DNA from: Tubiluchus corallicola
Lineage: Eukaryota > Priapulida > Priapulimorpha > Priapulimorphida > Tubiluchidae
DNA: 64,000 nt
Direction: 5' to 3'
NCBI GenBank assembly: GCA_030141605.1
Contig: JAQGDQ010000015.1
Span: 1,093,001 to 1,157,000 of the forward strand
Positions within the stretch are counted from its first letter, which is position 1; every line of letters begins with the position of its first letter. The notes under the pieces are model-generated. The model was not told the origin of the DNA. It searched no databases and saw nothing but the letters and a program-made list of their open reading frames with translations. Of this stretch, positions 1 to 12,089 are shown piece after piece. A program made the translations under genes and the position numbers.

Positions 1-2220
1 TGCAACGTCCACAAGCTGAGGAATTTTTTGCTATCTATAAGGATGTCCTACCGGAGTATTGCCATTTGGTACAGGAGATAACATCTGGAGCTTGTGTTGC
101 AATGGAGGTAACTGGACCTCATGACAATATTGTCCAAGCCTTCCGAGAGGTTGTTGGACCTAGAGATTCTGTGAGTTTTCTATCAGTTGAATTTTAATTT
201 GTACTTCAAAATCAACGATTTTTTATATTTTTTATGTTAATAAAACCACTGAAATTGAATAATTTTGTGTGTGCTTTTAATTAGTCAGCGAATTATAAGT
301 ATGACTCTAACGGTAATAGATAATGAACTTATGGTACATAAAGTTTCACAAGTAAGCTAATAATTTCAATATCTTGTGCTTATAAAAGTGCATTATTTTG
401 ATTCCTCAACACCAGTACGTCCAAAATTAAGTTTGAATTAGCAATGAATTATAAAATATGAAGGAAATTTGATTAATGTGTTTAAAAGCAGGTTAGGTTT
501 GTCCCATTCTCACATAGCAAATGTATAAAATGTCTTGAAACCATTTTCAAAATGGTTTGAGTATTCACACTTCAAAATGTTTTCACTGTTTTGGAAGGCA
601 GTTTGAAAATGTTTTGCACTAAAATCCTTTGAGTGGCATGACATCAACAATGCATATTGTGCATCATCTATTTGTTTAAAACGGTTTCTTTATGACTATG
701 TGAACATTGAAATTATTTTTTCAAAACAGTTTAACGAAAACGTTTCACGCAAAATGTTCTGAAACTGTTTCGCCGTATGAAAGGGGTAATAGTGCTCAGT
801 ATTAAAATATATACAAATCTTTTATATTACAGTTTTTTGATAAGACATAACAATGCTGGTATATTAGATTATTAGTACCAGCAGAGAATTCAGATGAACA
901 TTCAAGAAGAAGTTAAGGTTATTTCCCCTTTTTGTACATTAAACTGTGTGCTGGGGCTGACCAAACCACAGAGGCTTAGATCAGATGGTCAAGTCTCTGA
1001 CCCACAGTTCACATAACTATATATGTGAGAAATATTTTTGATTAATTATGAGATATAGATAAATGAGATATATAAAGATTGTATCATTTTAATGTTTCAA
1101 ATTTTCAATTATTGTGCATTGTGTAACTGAACTTCTTAATATCATTGTCTAGGTCAATATCTTGGTCAAAATGTAAAGAAACTGACATATACATAATTTC
1201 TCCTAATTCGTAACTTATTCGCAAGGCTGGGTTAGTGTTAGGTAGTAGTAGTAGTAGTAGTATAGTTTATTGACTACAAATGATACAAAAACTGAGGTAG
1301 CAGAAAAATAATGAAATTTACAGTCCATCATTATTTTTGTTAAGAATTAATCACAAGTAGGTCACATTAGTGTTTAAAATAAAGTAGTTGTGCTAATTTT
1401 ATGCAATAGAAAAAGTGGTTATACAATGTAGTTTCATATCTTAACTGAACAGCAAATATTAATAAAATTACTCTTTTTAATTTTGAAAAGTTTCTAACAT
1501 TTTCAAATGCGTAAATGCTCTCCATAACAGAAGACAGTGCAGAAAAGTTCACACTATCATATTTTCTACTAATTTCATTAGTCAAGTTGTAGTTCATTAA
1601 TACATAGTAATAAGCAATAATAATGATATCAATAATTAGCCAGTATCGATGGCAGTAGCATCCGTAAAGCAGAAATCTCCCATCGTCATGAGAGGTAGTA
1701 ATTAGTGTCTTTGTAAATGCATATTTTGTGGGTGTCTTTTTTGTGTGAAACACAATTGTATTTTTTTATTTTTTACCACTTATAGGAATTGGCAAAGCAA
1801 ATTCGCCCTCACACACTTCGGGCACACTTTGGTATTAACAAAACCCATAATGCTGTGCATTGTACTGACTTGCCAGATGATGGACCATTAGAGGTTTGTG
1901 TTTAAGTACTAAAGACATAAAAAAGTATTTAAACAAATGAAATGTTTTGTTTTGTAAATCCATATTTTAGAAAATTCTTGCAAATTTTTTAGTCATTTTG
2001 CTACAAGGTCATTGTTATCTAGAGTGAGCAGTTGTATTATTAATATATAAATGTTGGAAATTTCACGTGGAAAAAATCTTATTGTGCAGTACTTTTCAGC
2101 ACACAATAATTAGTTATGGTCAATAATTATGACATCATAAAACATAATATATTGATATCCTTATAGAGTTACATGGTTTTGTAGGTTGAATATTTCTTCA
2201 AGCTATTGGATTACTGCTAA
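1..2220 (+). CDS. NME7: NME7-type nucleoside diphosphate kinase, C-terminal part (3 exons, 5' end outside window)
   Basis: Exons 1-170 (frame from base 3), 1786-1893 and 2185-2220 join in phase 0 and end in TAA. The first donor is GTGAGT and the acceptors are TATAG and GTAG. The visible 103 residues are the end of an NDK domain. They read AEEFFAIYKDVLPEY, SGACVAMEVTGPHD, FREVVGPRDS, then IRPHTLRAHFGINKTHNAVH, CTDLPDDGPLE and VEYFFKLLDYC. The order and the short tail after VEYFFKLLD are those of the second NDK domain of NME7, not of the single-domain NME1 or NME2. The HNAVHCTD segment carries the position of the catalytic histidine. NME7 belongs to the gamma-tubulin ring complex and axonemal microtubule proteins; that role is family knowledge, not seen here. 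The N-terminal DM10 domain and first NDK domain must lie upstream. AATAAA at 2488-2493 is a plausible polyadenylation signal. Confidence 0.93.
499..790. repeat. possible small inverted-repeat element in NME7 intron
   Basis: The two ends of this intronic stretch are imperfect inverted repeats: TCCCATTCTCACATAGC at the left against ACCCCTTTCATACGGC when the right end is read on the other strand. The interior is rich in AAAACNGTTT and AAATGTTTT motifs that also pair across it. The size, about 290 bp, suits a MITE. The ends match only loosely and no target-site duplication was confirmed. Confidence 0.3.
1242..1262. repeat. (GTA)n microsatellite
   Basis: Seven GTA/TAG units in the NME7 intron. 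The next ~80 bases (TTTATTGACTACAAATGA and on) resemble the tail region of a retroposon on the minus strand, but nothing confirms that. Confidence 0.8.
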
Positions 2221-2938
2221 TTATGGTGGTCAGAATATCAGTAAATGTCTGCAAGACGAGCTACAGCTTGTATTGTTCAAATTGACGAATTCAAACATGG
2301 TATCGTTAATTGTTTTTCTGTAGTACATGAAAATAATTGCACTCTTTTGAACATTCTGGTTTTAGCTTTCAGGTTTAGTACATTTTGCACTGTTTTCACG
2401 GTTGATGAGAACTTGAGCTCAATCATACTGTATATTGCATCAGTTTAAAGCTACCATGTCGAACCTTTCATTGAATCCATTTTGTCCAATAAACGTGTAA
2501 AATATGTAAGTGCCATAAGTATTTACGTGTTAGCTGTATGATTTTTCTCACTTTTAATAGTAATTGAACATGACAAACTGCTGTCTCCTCTGGCACGGTA
2601 AAATCTTGTTGCATTCGGTATTTCCCATTTCAGTCCTAATGATCTGACGTGTATTTCTTTTTGACTCATTTGTGTACTCATTCCTCTTCGCCAAATATAC
2701 CTGTGCCAATTTTTACCATTTGAGATTTTATATAATCATTTATTTACAGCAATTTTTGGTTTATTGAGTTTGTTTGCCATTTATACTTCAGTAATAGTGA
2801 CTTTCTTGTTTAACAAGTCATTATCCACATACTGTCTGTGACAAATTTATATTTTAGAAGTCGTAGCAATAAATTTATTTATATTGCAATCTTTGGCTAT
2901 TTAATTTCATATGGAATGTCTAAATAGAACTTTCTTAA
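2221..2938. other. NME7 3' UTR and spacer
   Basis: Holds the probable 3' UTR of NME7 with AATAAA at 2488-2493. The short open frame 2245-2448 has no recognisable product. Nothing else is seen before the TTAA element. Confidence 0.6.
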
Positions 2939-4707
2939 AGGGGAAATATCACCAAAATTAAGTTGAGCTTGAATAACTCGCGATTATATTGCGAATACAA
3001 ATACGTACCTCATTTTTCACAAAGATACATGTTTAAGAATCCTTGGCAAAAGTTCGGATAAAATTGTACACAAAACAAACATTTGACAAGGCCGCCATTC
3101 AGCATGTATCTGCGCCTGCGCCTCTGGTGGCGAAATTGCCGTACTACAAATGAAACTTGGCAAAATGCCCAAGGGGAGAACGATTGTACGCAACACTTGT
3201 TTGAGTATTTGTTTACATCGACAAACAGTGTTCAGCATACAGTACTTTTACGCAGTTTATACCTAGTGACGGTATCACGGTAAAGATTAGCTTATTGTGA
3301 AGTGAATGTATGATTTGCTCGGTTTCGGTCTTGATTCTTCTTATTGAAAAACGGTCTTGGAATGTGTTACACTAGGTTTCAGCAATTAGACGGGATGCAG
3401 CAGTCAGATGGAAAGTATCGAAATACGAAGCCAAAATATAATAACTTTTAGTTTCCAATGAGCAACAGAAAATTATTGAAGCAATGAAAGTACAATCTAA
3501 AAACTTGCATTCACTCCTACAACCTGTGTGATAATTTCTCGGCTGTTTGCTTTGAAACGTGAGTTTAGAACATGATGAACTCTAGTGTCAAAAATATTGT
3601 GCTTACACTTTCGGAGAGATTCAGTCGATGCAGTTTTTTGTAGTGCTTTTTTGTTTCATTTTAAGCCCAAGTGCACAGTTTAGCGATGCAGTTTAGTCAT
3701 CTCTAGATTTGTATCCATTTCAATAGAAAAAAAACAATTACATTATGTAATGCAATAAATAATTATTTTGTCATTGAACCACATTATATCGTTAGTTTTT
3801 TATTTTGTAAAAGTGGATAATAATTACATTAATAATAAATGTATTATTATCATTAATTTTTATTTCAGTCCAACTGACCACAAGAATTTTATCTAATCCT
3901 AATATTTTAATAATACTGCTGTGTAAAAATAAACACAACATGATGTTATCATGTAAAAACAAAAGCTAATGAACAAAGGTTAACGTTCTTGTTGGTATTT
4001 AAATAACTGAAATATGACAAAGTTAAAAATGTTCATATATGTTTAATCAATAAGTCTACAGCTAATATGTTATAGCATATTATAGTTATGCTTCAGTGAA
4101 TTTCTCTGTTTACAAATTCATTATTTCTTCTAGCAGAATGAAGTTACTATATCAGACTTGTTGTACAAGAAAAGAACTTTTGTTACCAATGCCCACACTT
4201 TTGCAGCTTGTATTGCTGACGATGTTTTCAATTAATGCCACAAGAATTTTCACAATATGCTGTAGGCCTACTTTTGCGCAATGATTGTTTACCTCTATTA
4301 GAATATACTATAATGGACCTATAACTTTCGACGGTAGTAAAATACCGCTTTTGATGAAAACATGTTAATGAGTGCAACGACAATCGTTTCTATCAGCTGA
4401 CTACCTATCCGAACCAAGGTCAAATGCTGTAATGTAGTAATAACAGCTTTATTTTCAGCCCAGTCGTGTATGACAGTATCACAACAGGCTGCGTGTACAC
4501 TCAGTTATGTCATCAGCCTGAGCTGCGCTAGTTCAATTTTGTTCACCGGGAGAGGCGTAAGTGCAGCTCCATGGCGTTTCCCGTGAGATACAAAAAAGTT
4601 AATTACTCATTAATTAGACAACGTACTGCTAAAAAAATTTCGCCAAGTTGCTCCCGGGAAAGGCAACTATAAAATAAGTTTAACTTGATTTTCATGATAT
4701 TCCCCCT
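2939..4707. mobile_element. TTAA-flanked terminal-inverted-repeat element (piggyBac-like, non-autonomous)
   Basis: TTAA at 2935-2938 and TTAA at 4708-4711 flank a 1769-bp block. Its ends are inverted repeats: AGGGGAAATATCACCAAAAT on the left and AGGGGGAATATCATGAAAAT on the right when read on the minus strand. The match continues to about 26 of 32 bases. A TTAA target duplication is the signature of piggyBac-type transposition. No transposase frame survives inside (longest open frames about 70 codons), so this is a deletion derivative or an unrelated non-autonomous family. It fills nearly all the space between the convergent NME7 and DIPK2 genes. A TTTATT at 4448-4453 inside it could serve as the minus-strand AATAAA for DIPK2, which is inference. 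Confidence 0.72.
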
Positions 4708-4806
4708 TTAAATTAATACCAGTGCTCTTAACCATACCAACTGAATACACAATATTAGTATGTTAACAGTAGTGTATTACTTAATTACTATGATCATTAT
4801 TTACTG

Positions 4807-6844
4807 TCAGCTGTCTAATAATCGTTTTAATAATTGTTTCAGTTCATTTGCAGCAAGGACTCTGTCTTTTTCAGCACAATTTTCAATGCAACATGTTAAT
4901 AAACTATTTATGGTACTTGTGACATTATGTGATAGTTTGCCCTCTAGCCTATGTAACAATCCACATGGTCGAGCTGTTCTTGACAACAAGTTGTGAGAAG
5001 TGGCATATATATTAAAGTCAGATTGACTGTAGGAACACAGTTCATTTGGCACAAAAGATAAACAATCGGGTTGCAATCCGCAGTCAATGTCAGTGACCTT
5101 GTGCATTGACGTCTTGTTCACATTTTCTGCAGGAATAAAAATAGCATTTAGTATTGTCATCTTAACTGCTATGATTATCATAGCATCAATATCATAATAT
5201 CAACATTGTCAATAATTATGGTCATCAAGGACAATATAACCCTCAATCCCAGTATTACATTACAATGTGTTAAACGGTTTTAAATAAATGCTAACAAGCA
5301 ACCACATTTGCTTGTAGGTGTACAGAGCTCATATACTCGGTATATAGAGATGTTTCAGGAAGAAGAAAAGATTTGCTATCAGTACCTGTTTAAGTGCAGT
5401 GCATGAATTATTTTACTAGATTTTAAAGCCAAGGCTTCAAGCAAGAGGACTAGTATAATAGTAGAATCAGCTTTCATCCATAGATCTATATTGAACGATG
5501 TTGTGATCTTTGTGATAAAAAATTAGCATACCTTGCAGTTTGTCAACTATTACAACATCTTCAACATCAACAATCACAACGCTTCCATCATCTCTCACAG
5601 CAATGTTATCAAATGTGAGGTCAGTAAAATACAATGAGAAGTGATCTCTGGTTGCAGTCAACTTCAATGCATGTTCTAGCAACTGTATGGAAAGCTGTAC
5701 TCTTGTTTTCCAAGGTGCTTTACAATATTTACCTTGTAAATAAAAAATAGGGGAACCATTTTTACAAATAATTGTGAAATAACTGTACATGTTGTACTGT
5801 CATGAATGTGTTTCTGCATTTCTACTATTCAACTCAAACAAAAGTTCTTAGACATCATGTCACCACACGGTTGTTTTCTAAAACTGTGCATATATTTTAT
5901 TTCGCTATTATGATTCAATGGTGAGTCACAAAACACCAAACCAAATGAAAAATCTGAAAGTGTGATGAGAACTTACTCAAAGAATGGGGAATAAACTCTT
6001 CGGCCACCAATTTTCCACACGCTCCCACAAAGTTTGGAAACGGAAACCCTTTTCTAGCAGGAAATAACTGAAATAAAGGTGATAATAACAATGGCAGTCA
6101 TAAGAGAAATAATTATTAAATATCATGTAATGTACATTCATTTTATGGAAAAATATGTAGAAGTGCGAGACCAATGTATTATCTTAGGCTTTCTGATTTC
6201 AAGGTGTTAGAGAGCTTAGTTAGGCCTGTTGTATTATGAATTACATTAATGTTACTAACAATTCTGTTCTATTTTGTTACTTGCACTTCGGCTTTAGATT
6301 ATTACTTTTGACAAACTGTCGCTGCCTAAAAACATACCTGTATGGCAAGTGGCTCAGGATTAATATGTAGCATAGCTATCATATCTTCAACTTCTAAGCG
6401 GGTAGTTTCTTTTATTTTTTCGAGTTTCTCTAATATCCGCCCAGAAGGCTCACATGTAAATGCTTTACGTATGGCAGCTGTCAGAAGGTGGAAAATTTTT
6501 TCATCTGGCTGTTGTTGATCACTGCACAATCTAAAGTCTTTGACGAACATTTGTTCATAATTGTGTAATTCTCTTCTGTGACCCAGCTTTTTAAGAACAA
6601 TGTCTTTTTCTTGACAATTTGCACACACGGCATAGTATACGTTCTTGGTATTTAAACCAAGGAAGTCTTTCACTGTTTTTGTAAGCTTGATACTTGATGC
6701 CTTACCACACAAATAATCTCCATACTGGAAACAGCCATATTGTTGAGACAAAGAATCAAAATCACTAAGTGAATAATATCTCCAAATTATGAAGATAGTT
6801 ACAACAATTAGCGCTGCATGCTTTATTGATCTTTTTCTTAGCAT
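4807..6844 (-). CDS. DIPK2: DIPK2-family divergent protein kinase-like protein (FAM69/C3orf58 group), complete, 4 exons
   Basis: In transcription order the exons are 6844-6338, 6067-5977, 5732-5532 and 5126-4807. All donors are GT, all acceptors AG, and the phases fit, giving 372 residues. The vertebrate paralogues DIPK2A and DIPK2B are about 430. Residues 1-8 are basic and 9-24 hydrophobic, as in a signal anchor. Next come CFQYGDYLCGKA, then IVLKKLGHRREL (82-93, the ATP-lysine region) and LHINPEPLAIQ. GACGKLVAEEF follows, then APWKTRVQLSIQLLE, FTDLTFDNIAV (D241, N242, catalytic-loop position) and VVIVDVEDVVIVDK (D255, metal-site position). The tail has CLSF, NLLSR and a cysteine-rich helix. 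NKT and NVT are possible N-glycosylation sites. Family members sit in the Golgi or are secreted, and activity is debated. I cannot decide between orthology to 2A or 2B. Confidence 0.92.
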
Positions 6845-7471
6845 GTCAATGTCAAAATCTCCACTTCAAGCAGTAGCAGTGTCTGTAGCACAATTGTTCT
6901 GTTTTGACTGTTAAAGAAGTTGAAATTTTCCATTTCCAGTTTTACAAACTCCCACAGTCTTACTCTTCATTTGCTAAAATAAATAAATAAATAAATATCA
7001 AATATTTTTTGGGCCTTATAAAAAGCTTCTGGAACTTTTCAGCCTCTGTTAAATTTGCTATTGTGGGATCTCCATTAAATTATGTCGTAAAGTTGGTTTG
7101 CATTGATTGGCTAACCTTGCGGTTGGTAAGTTCTTACCATGGTAATATCTATCATCTCTGTTTTTAAAAATTTAGTCCAATATTAGCTCATCACTTGTCA
7201 CTCAGTTATAACATCAATGCTACGCCATTGGCTGATGATGAAGTTACGACAAACAGCAACGAAATTCCACCTGTGTGATTACATGATCGAGTGGCTTAGG
7301 TGATGGATTTTCGTCTAAGCACCGTAACTTCAGATACCGGCGTTTGGTAAAGCTATATTAAGTTAGTTGCGATTTTAATCAGGTTTATAAATATCGCTTC
7401 ACTTTCAATAATGTTATCTAGTTAGGCTGATTATAATACAACTTGTTCTACATACCTAAGGTTAACAAATA
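6845..7471. other. upstream region of DIPK2
   Basis: Probable promoter and 5' UTR of the minus-strand DIPK2 gene. It has a short (AATA)n run near 6978-6995. A weakly tRNA-like stretch at 7285-7350 was not accepted. No coding region seen. Confidence 0.45.
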
Positions 7472-8624
7472 CAGTATAATCCACTTACAACGAGCCCCCA
7501 CATTATTACGAGGAAATTTCAAAGAAATCTGCCAAAACTTAGGCCTTAAATAATGTATTTAAAGTTTGCTTACAGCGAAGTCCTATATAACGAGATTTTG
7601 CTTATTACAATGATTTAGCTGCCCTGTGATCATTCTTCCCCTGTATATAATGAGCACGGGTTCTAAAACAATGGATAAAGTTGTGGCACCATTCACAAGG
7701 GCAAAAAGATCACTGTGTACAGTGCATATCAAGTATAGCTCATGCAGATGTGTTGGGTGCTGGTGAGTCTGCAGCAGCATGTGTCGCTCTATAGAAACGG
7801 GTACGATGTTTCGAGCGAAGGGAGGCGGCCAGTTTGTGAACAGGTTAGGTTGTGTGGTGCAGTTGGGGCCATTGCTAAACTTCAACAATTTTTAAATCAT
7901 CACTAGCAACTGATAATGACGTGTTCTTATACCTTTTGAAACTTGACAGCTCATTAAAAAAAGTTGTGGTGCAAAGCAGGCAAAATAATCGAGTTTTTCA
8001 AAAAAATTAACTGTTTTGTTTTGCGAAATAAATAAGTGTGTGACTTTCAAAGTTTAATTTTAATAAAGTTTAAAGTAATGCTTTAAGTAAATGCAGTGAT
8101 TTTACAGTAAATAACACAGAGGCTAACCAGACTATTGTTGACCTAGCCTATGCTCATTACCATAAATTATACTGCTTTTGCAAAGCACCGCTATTTTCCA
8201 CTGACCCGCAGGCATCTAGGGTTTTGTGCAGGCATTTAAATGATTACAACATCCAAGATAAGGCACTCGTCTGTAGCTAGATGTCACAATGAATCCAGCA
8301 GTGGTTTAGTAATCTAACTTGTGTGACCTTTTTATGCAGGAATTTATTGCATAAATACTGCTTAATCCTAGAAATAACAGAGTTTAAACCCTATTAGTTT
8401 ACTCTTTTGTGATAAACTAGTTGCTAAACCATGGCAGTCATTTAAAAAAAATTTGTGCCAGTCATCAAAAGAAAGTTTTCTTTTTACCGCTACGTAATAT
8501 CTGCCTTATAAGTTTCATTTCTATCTTGTGTATACACTCAAACAATAGACCTCAGCTGTAATGAAAAGGGATTATAGCGAGCAATTTTTCACGGTCTGAA
8601 ACTCATTACAAGCGAATTATATTG
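7472..8624. mobile_element. pogo/Tigger-like DNA transposon remnant
   Basis: The left end reads CAGTATAATCCACTTACAAC and the right end, on the minus strand, CAATATAATTCGCTTGTAAT. They match at 17 of 23 bases, and every difference is a transition, as expected of an old copy. Both ends are flanked by TA (7470-7471 and 8625-8626). CAGTATAAT-type ends with a TA target are typical of the pogo/Tigger branch of Tc1/mariner. Near the left end, sub-terminal copies of TATAANGAG and ATTACGAGG recur. No DDE transposase frame is left. A minus-strand frame at 7583-7888 has no recognised motif. Confidence 0.72.
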
Positions 8625-8856
8625 TAACAACTGTTCAAATCAGAATTAAATGCCTTTTAAGTTAAAATTGCAGTATTTCATTTTATTTTCATATTTTTTA
8701 CAATGCTACATAGTAATTTTGTATGCATTCAATTGTTCAGTGGGTGCCGTTTGGATCTTACACTGTGTGGAATAGACTTAGGCAAAGTTCACTGCGGTGG
8801 AGTGTAATTTGGTAGCAGTGTGTACCTCAAAGTAGTGTACTGCAGCAGGGTGTAGC

Positions 8857-11800
8857 TCAGTTGTGTATCGCCACAGCTACCACATGCCATGGTGACAGAG
8901 TCAAAACACTCTGCTGCATTGCATGTATCGTATCACACTCCTTCACACACAGTGGACACATTAAATCTTCCTTACACTTATTTTTATAATTACACTTTAA
9001 TTTGATCATATTTAGTTTCCATTCAGTAATTTCGTACACAGTTTTTTCATCACACTCCATCACATATTTATTGCCTGTTCCCAATTTTCCACACTATTTT
9101 TCATAAATGTCAGTTTTGTCATATCATCACACTTTTTCACAGCTTCAACTTCTAGATACTGTTTAACCTCTTTTTAATTTCTTTTTCCCATTGTGACTTC
9201 AATAAGCTTTGCATTCTTTCAACATTTATATCTAAATCATACATACTTGCAATTTCTCTAATTTCTGTCCCCCAGCTTCTGGGAATGTTTTTATTACATA
9301 TACTCAACATCACCTTTTTAGTATCTCGTTTACTTTCAGATACCAGCACATGTCGGTACCACATTAATTTTTTATAGTGTATTATTTCTCTCAATGGCCA
9401 GACTCCCCAAGTCATCATTAGGCCCCAGTAACTCGTAGACTTTTTGCTTCATCGTACTTCTTAGGGCTTCTATTTGCCGACTTTCCATTTCTTCATAGTT
9501 TGTTTCTGTTAATTTACCCCACACCACCATATTGAAAATTATACTAGGAATCATCGTTGTCTTGTACAATAACCGTCTTATTTTTATAGCTTCAATTCCT
9601 ACATTGTCAGAACTACTCCAATTGATAATTTCATATATCATATGTTCCACTTTCTTACTTCTTTTTTCTACAGATGTGATGACTTCCTGTTTCGTTCATA
9701 TAGTCACTTAAGTATTTATAATGGCTGACTTTATTAATTTTTCCTTTCTTAATACACATATTACATTCGACAAGCCTTCGATCTGCCTTTCCTAGTTTTC
9801 ATGTGATTACCTACTGTTGTGATTTTTCACTACTAAAAGTAAACTTTTTGATTTCTTCCATCAATCTGCAATTTTTTGTCTCATTCATTACTACATTTTC
9901 ATCACCACAGCCCAGAATATCATCCACATATATTCTGGCATCAAACCCAACATCATTACTTATTAACGAGAGTTTTTTCCTACCCATTTTATTTACCTGG
10001 TCTGTGCTAGCGCAACACATAACTGGTCCCCACAAAGTTCATTGTCGTACAGTTTCTCCGACTCGGAATTTCTTTGTTAATCCTACCGGTCTGCTAATTT
10101 TCAGTTCAGCATATTTATTTAGTTCAAACAGAAGACTGAAGGTATTTTTCATTCAAGCCAAGTCTGCATAGGTCACTTATACAATCGCTTAGCCTCAATT
10201 TGTTAAAGCATTTTTCTGCATCCATAAAAATTACATGCACTGATTTTCCATAGTAATGAGAATACTCAATGTACCTGTACAAAATAAACAGATTGTCAGT
10301 TATACCTCGTCCTTTTTTCCTCCACATTGACTCTCTGACAAATTATTTTGCAACACTATTTCATTTCTTTTCAATAGTATTTTTTCAAATAATTTAGATA
10401 CATTAGCATTACTGGTGAGGAAAATGCCTCTCCGATTCTTTAGCTCACTACGACTTCCTTTACTTTATAAATAGATTTTACTGTCATTTCCAAGTATTCT
10501 TCTGGCATTGTTTCACTCATTAGTATCTCATTAAACATGTGTACTATACTTTGTAACAAATCACTTCCTGCTTTCATCATCTCATTATACCACCCTTGGT
10601 CATCCATTGCTTTTGTAGGGCATCCCACTAGCCGAAGTAGGACACTTCCGGCAAAACGCATGTGCTAAATTTACGGAAAAGCAGTGTCGTACATGGGCAG
10701 CTCAAGTAGGACACCAGCGATTTCTCTCGAGAATCGAGATTTATGACATACTAAAACACAAAAGTAAATTTGTTTTAGAAAGAAAGTAACTTTATAATAA
10801 TGATGGATAGTCCTTCACAATTTACAAATGTATTTTTTGCAACAATATCATCATTATTATTAGCTCCATTAATATCATCATAACATTAAACTAAGTATCT
10901 ATTGCTTTAAAGAGAGAAACTATGTAGGGCACGTAACTCGCTAACCCGTTTACTTGGTAGAAAACAATTATTTGTCCAAGAGGGAGTGAAAAAGATCACC
11001 TGTCTGTGAAGCAACACAAAATAAAAAACGATATATCTTAAACACATGTTGGATCTCCTAAAAAGCATGCTTATTTCACTTCGAAAAAGATTAATATTGG
11101 CAAATGTTAGTTCTTCTAGCTCAGAATAAAATTCTTTTATTTTATCAGATGTACAATAAATTATTCAACGTATATTGACGTTTTTAATTATTATTATTCC
11201 ATAAACAAGGACAACGGACGGTACCAGTACGCTTAACAACTCAATTCGCGACCTGTTTCTAGTGTCCTACTTGAGCAGCCCATGTACGACGCGTCCTACT
11301 TGGGCTAGCCCATGTTCGACGCGTCCTACCTGGGCTAGCCCATGTACGCCAATTGTACTACTTCGGCTAGTGGGTTACTCGGCACCCAATAGCTTTCTTA
11401 TTCTTCAAAGTTCTTATTGCTTCTTAATAAATTCTTAATAAGATTAAAAATACGTTTTTGGCTAGTGAGTGGCGCACCCTAGAATGGTGAGTCAGCGATA
11501 TTTTACCAATTATTGGTGAAAACATTTTAAATAATTAAAAATTTTCCTTTCTAGTTACACAAGTCTTTCTAGCAGTAGCAGGTAAGCGAAAAGCTAAATA
11601 ATATAGATTTGCATTTAAAGTCTTTTCGTACATAATTTAACATTGCCTTTTCTTCCCCTGATTAGGTGACGTCATGTAATGGCGCCGTCGGAACAGTATT
11701 GCGCGAGATTTAAAAAGAAGACAAACAAAAATTATTTTCAATGTGACTGTGAGTATAATATATGCATAAAATTGCTATAAAGTAGTATAATTTTTTAAGG

Positions 11801-12089
11801 CGATTTTTCTGAAACCTACTTCAGGTACCCCTTTTCTTGTACTTTGGGCAATAAGCATCAAGGTTGATTACGTTACTTGTATCTTGTACGGTGACATTCA
11901 TTTGTGCCTATCTAACCAGTTAGAGTGGACACCGAGGAAACAACGAAATGATATATGCCTGACATTGGTATTTTTATAACCAATAATTTCTTCAGCAGTT
12001 TCTTTCATTACTTTCTTAACATCTACCCATTCAGGACCTGAAGTGGTGTTATTTTCTTTTATGTCCTGTTTGCCAAATTGCCAGAGCAC
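8857..12089 (-). mobile_element. decayed non-LTR retrotransposon (LINE) with reverse transcriptase, interrupted by a nested element
   Basis: Minus-strand fragments in the order of a LINE ORF2. WVDVKKVMKETAEEIIG lies near 12040 and EAIRTLKNKKAIG near 11430-11392. TKAMDDQGWYNEMMKAGSDL and MPEEYLEMTVKSIYK (10617-10440) follow. KNRRGIFLTSNANVSKLFEK is at 10440-10381, and GITDNLFILYRYIEY with VIFMDAEKCFNKL at 10320-10195. The catalytic YVDD box is near 9930, and thumb and connection segments run through 9650-9152. A zinc-like CPLCVKECDTIHAM is near 8950. Frames shift repeatedly, so it is a pseudogene. The copy is split at 10624-11374 by an inverted-repeat element. The stretch 11460-11890 shows no LINE protein and may be a second insertion. 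The family is unassigned. Confidence 0.8.
10624..11374. mobile_element. long-TIR MITE-like element with sub-terminal ~30-bp minisatellite, nested in the LINE
   Basis: The ends are inverted copies of CCCACTAGCCGAAGTAG (10624-10640 and 11358-11374). Similarity continues inward through GTCGTACATGGGC and CTCAAGTAGGACAC. The right end carries three ~30-bp units that start GTCCTAC at 11264, 11293 and 11323; each contains AGCCCATGT and most end CGACGC. The left end has about one. LINE coding sequence ends at KAIGC on one side and resumes at CPTKAMDD on the other, so the element inserted into the LINE. Flanks read TGCCGAGTAA and TGCCCTACAA on the minus strand, a possible decayed 8-10 bp target duplication. 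That and the long TIRs suggest a Mutator- or hAT-like origin, which is inference. Confidence 0.7.

Noticed and set aside
4760..4996. Plus-strand 78-codon frame
   Set aside because: It is the antisense of DIPK2 exon 4, whose minus-strand product is clearly homologous to DIPK2.
7285..7350. tRNA-like stretch (GAGTGGCTTAGGTGATGG, TTTTCG)
   Set aside because: The A-box resemblance is weak, stems do not pair well and no B box follows.
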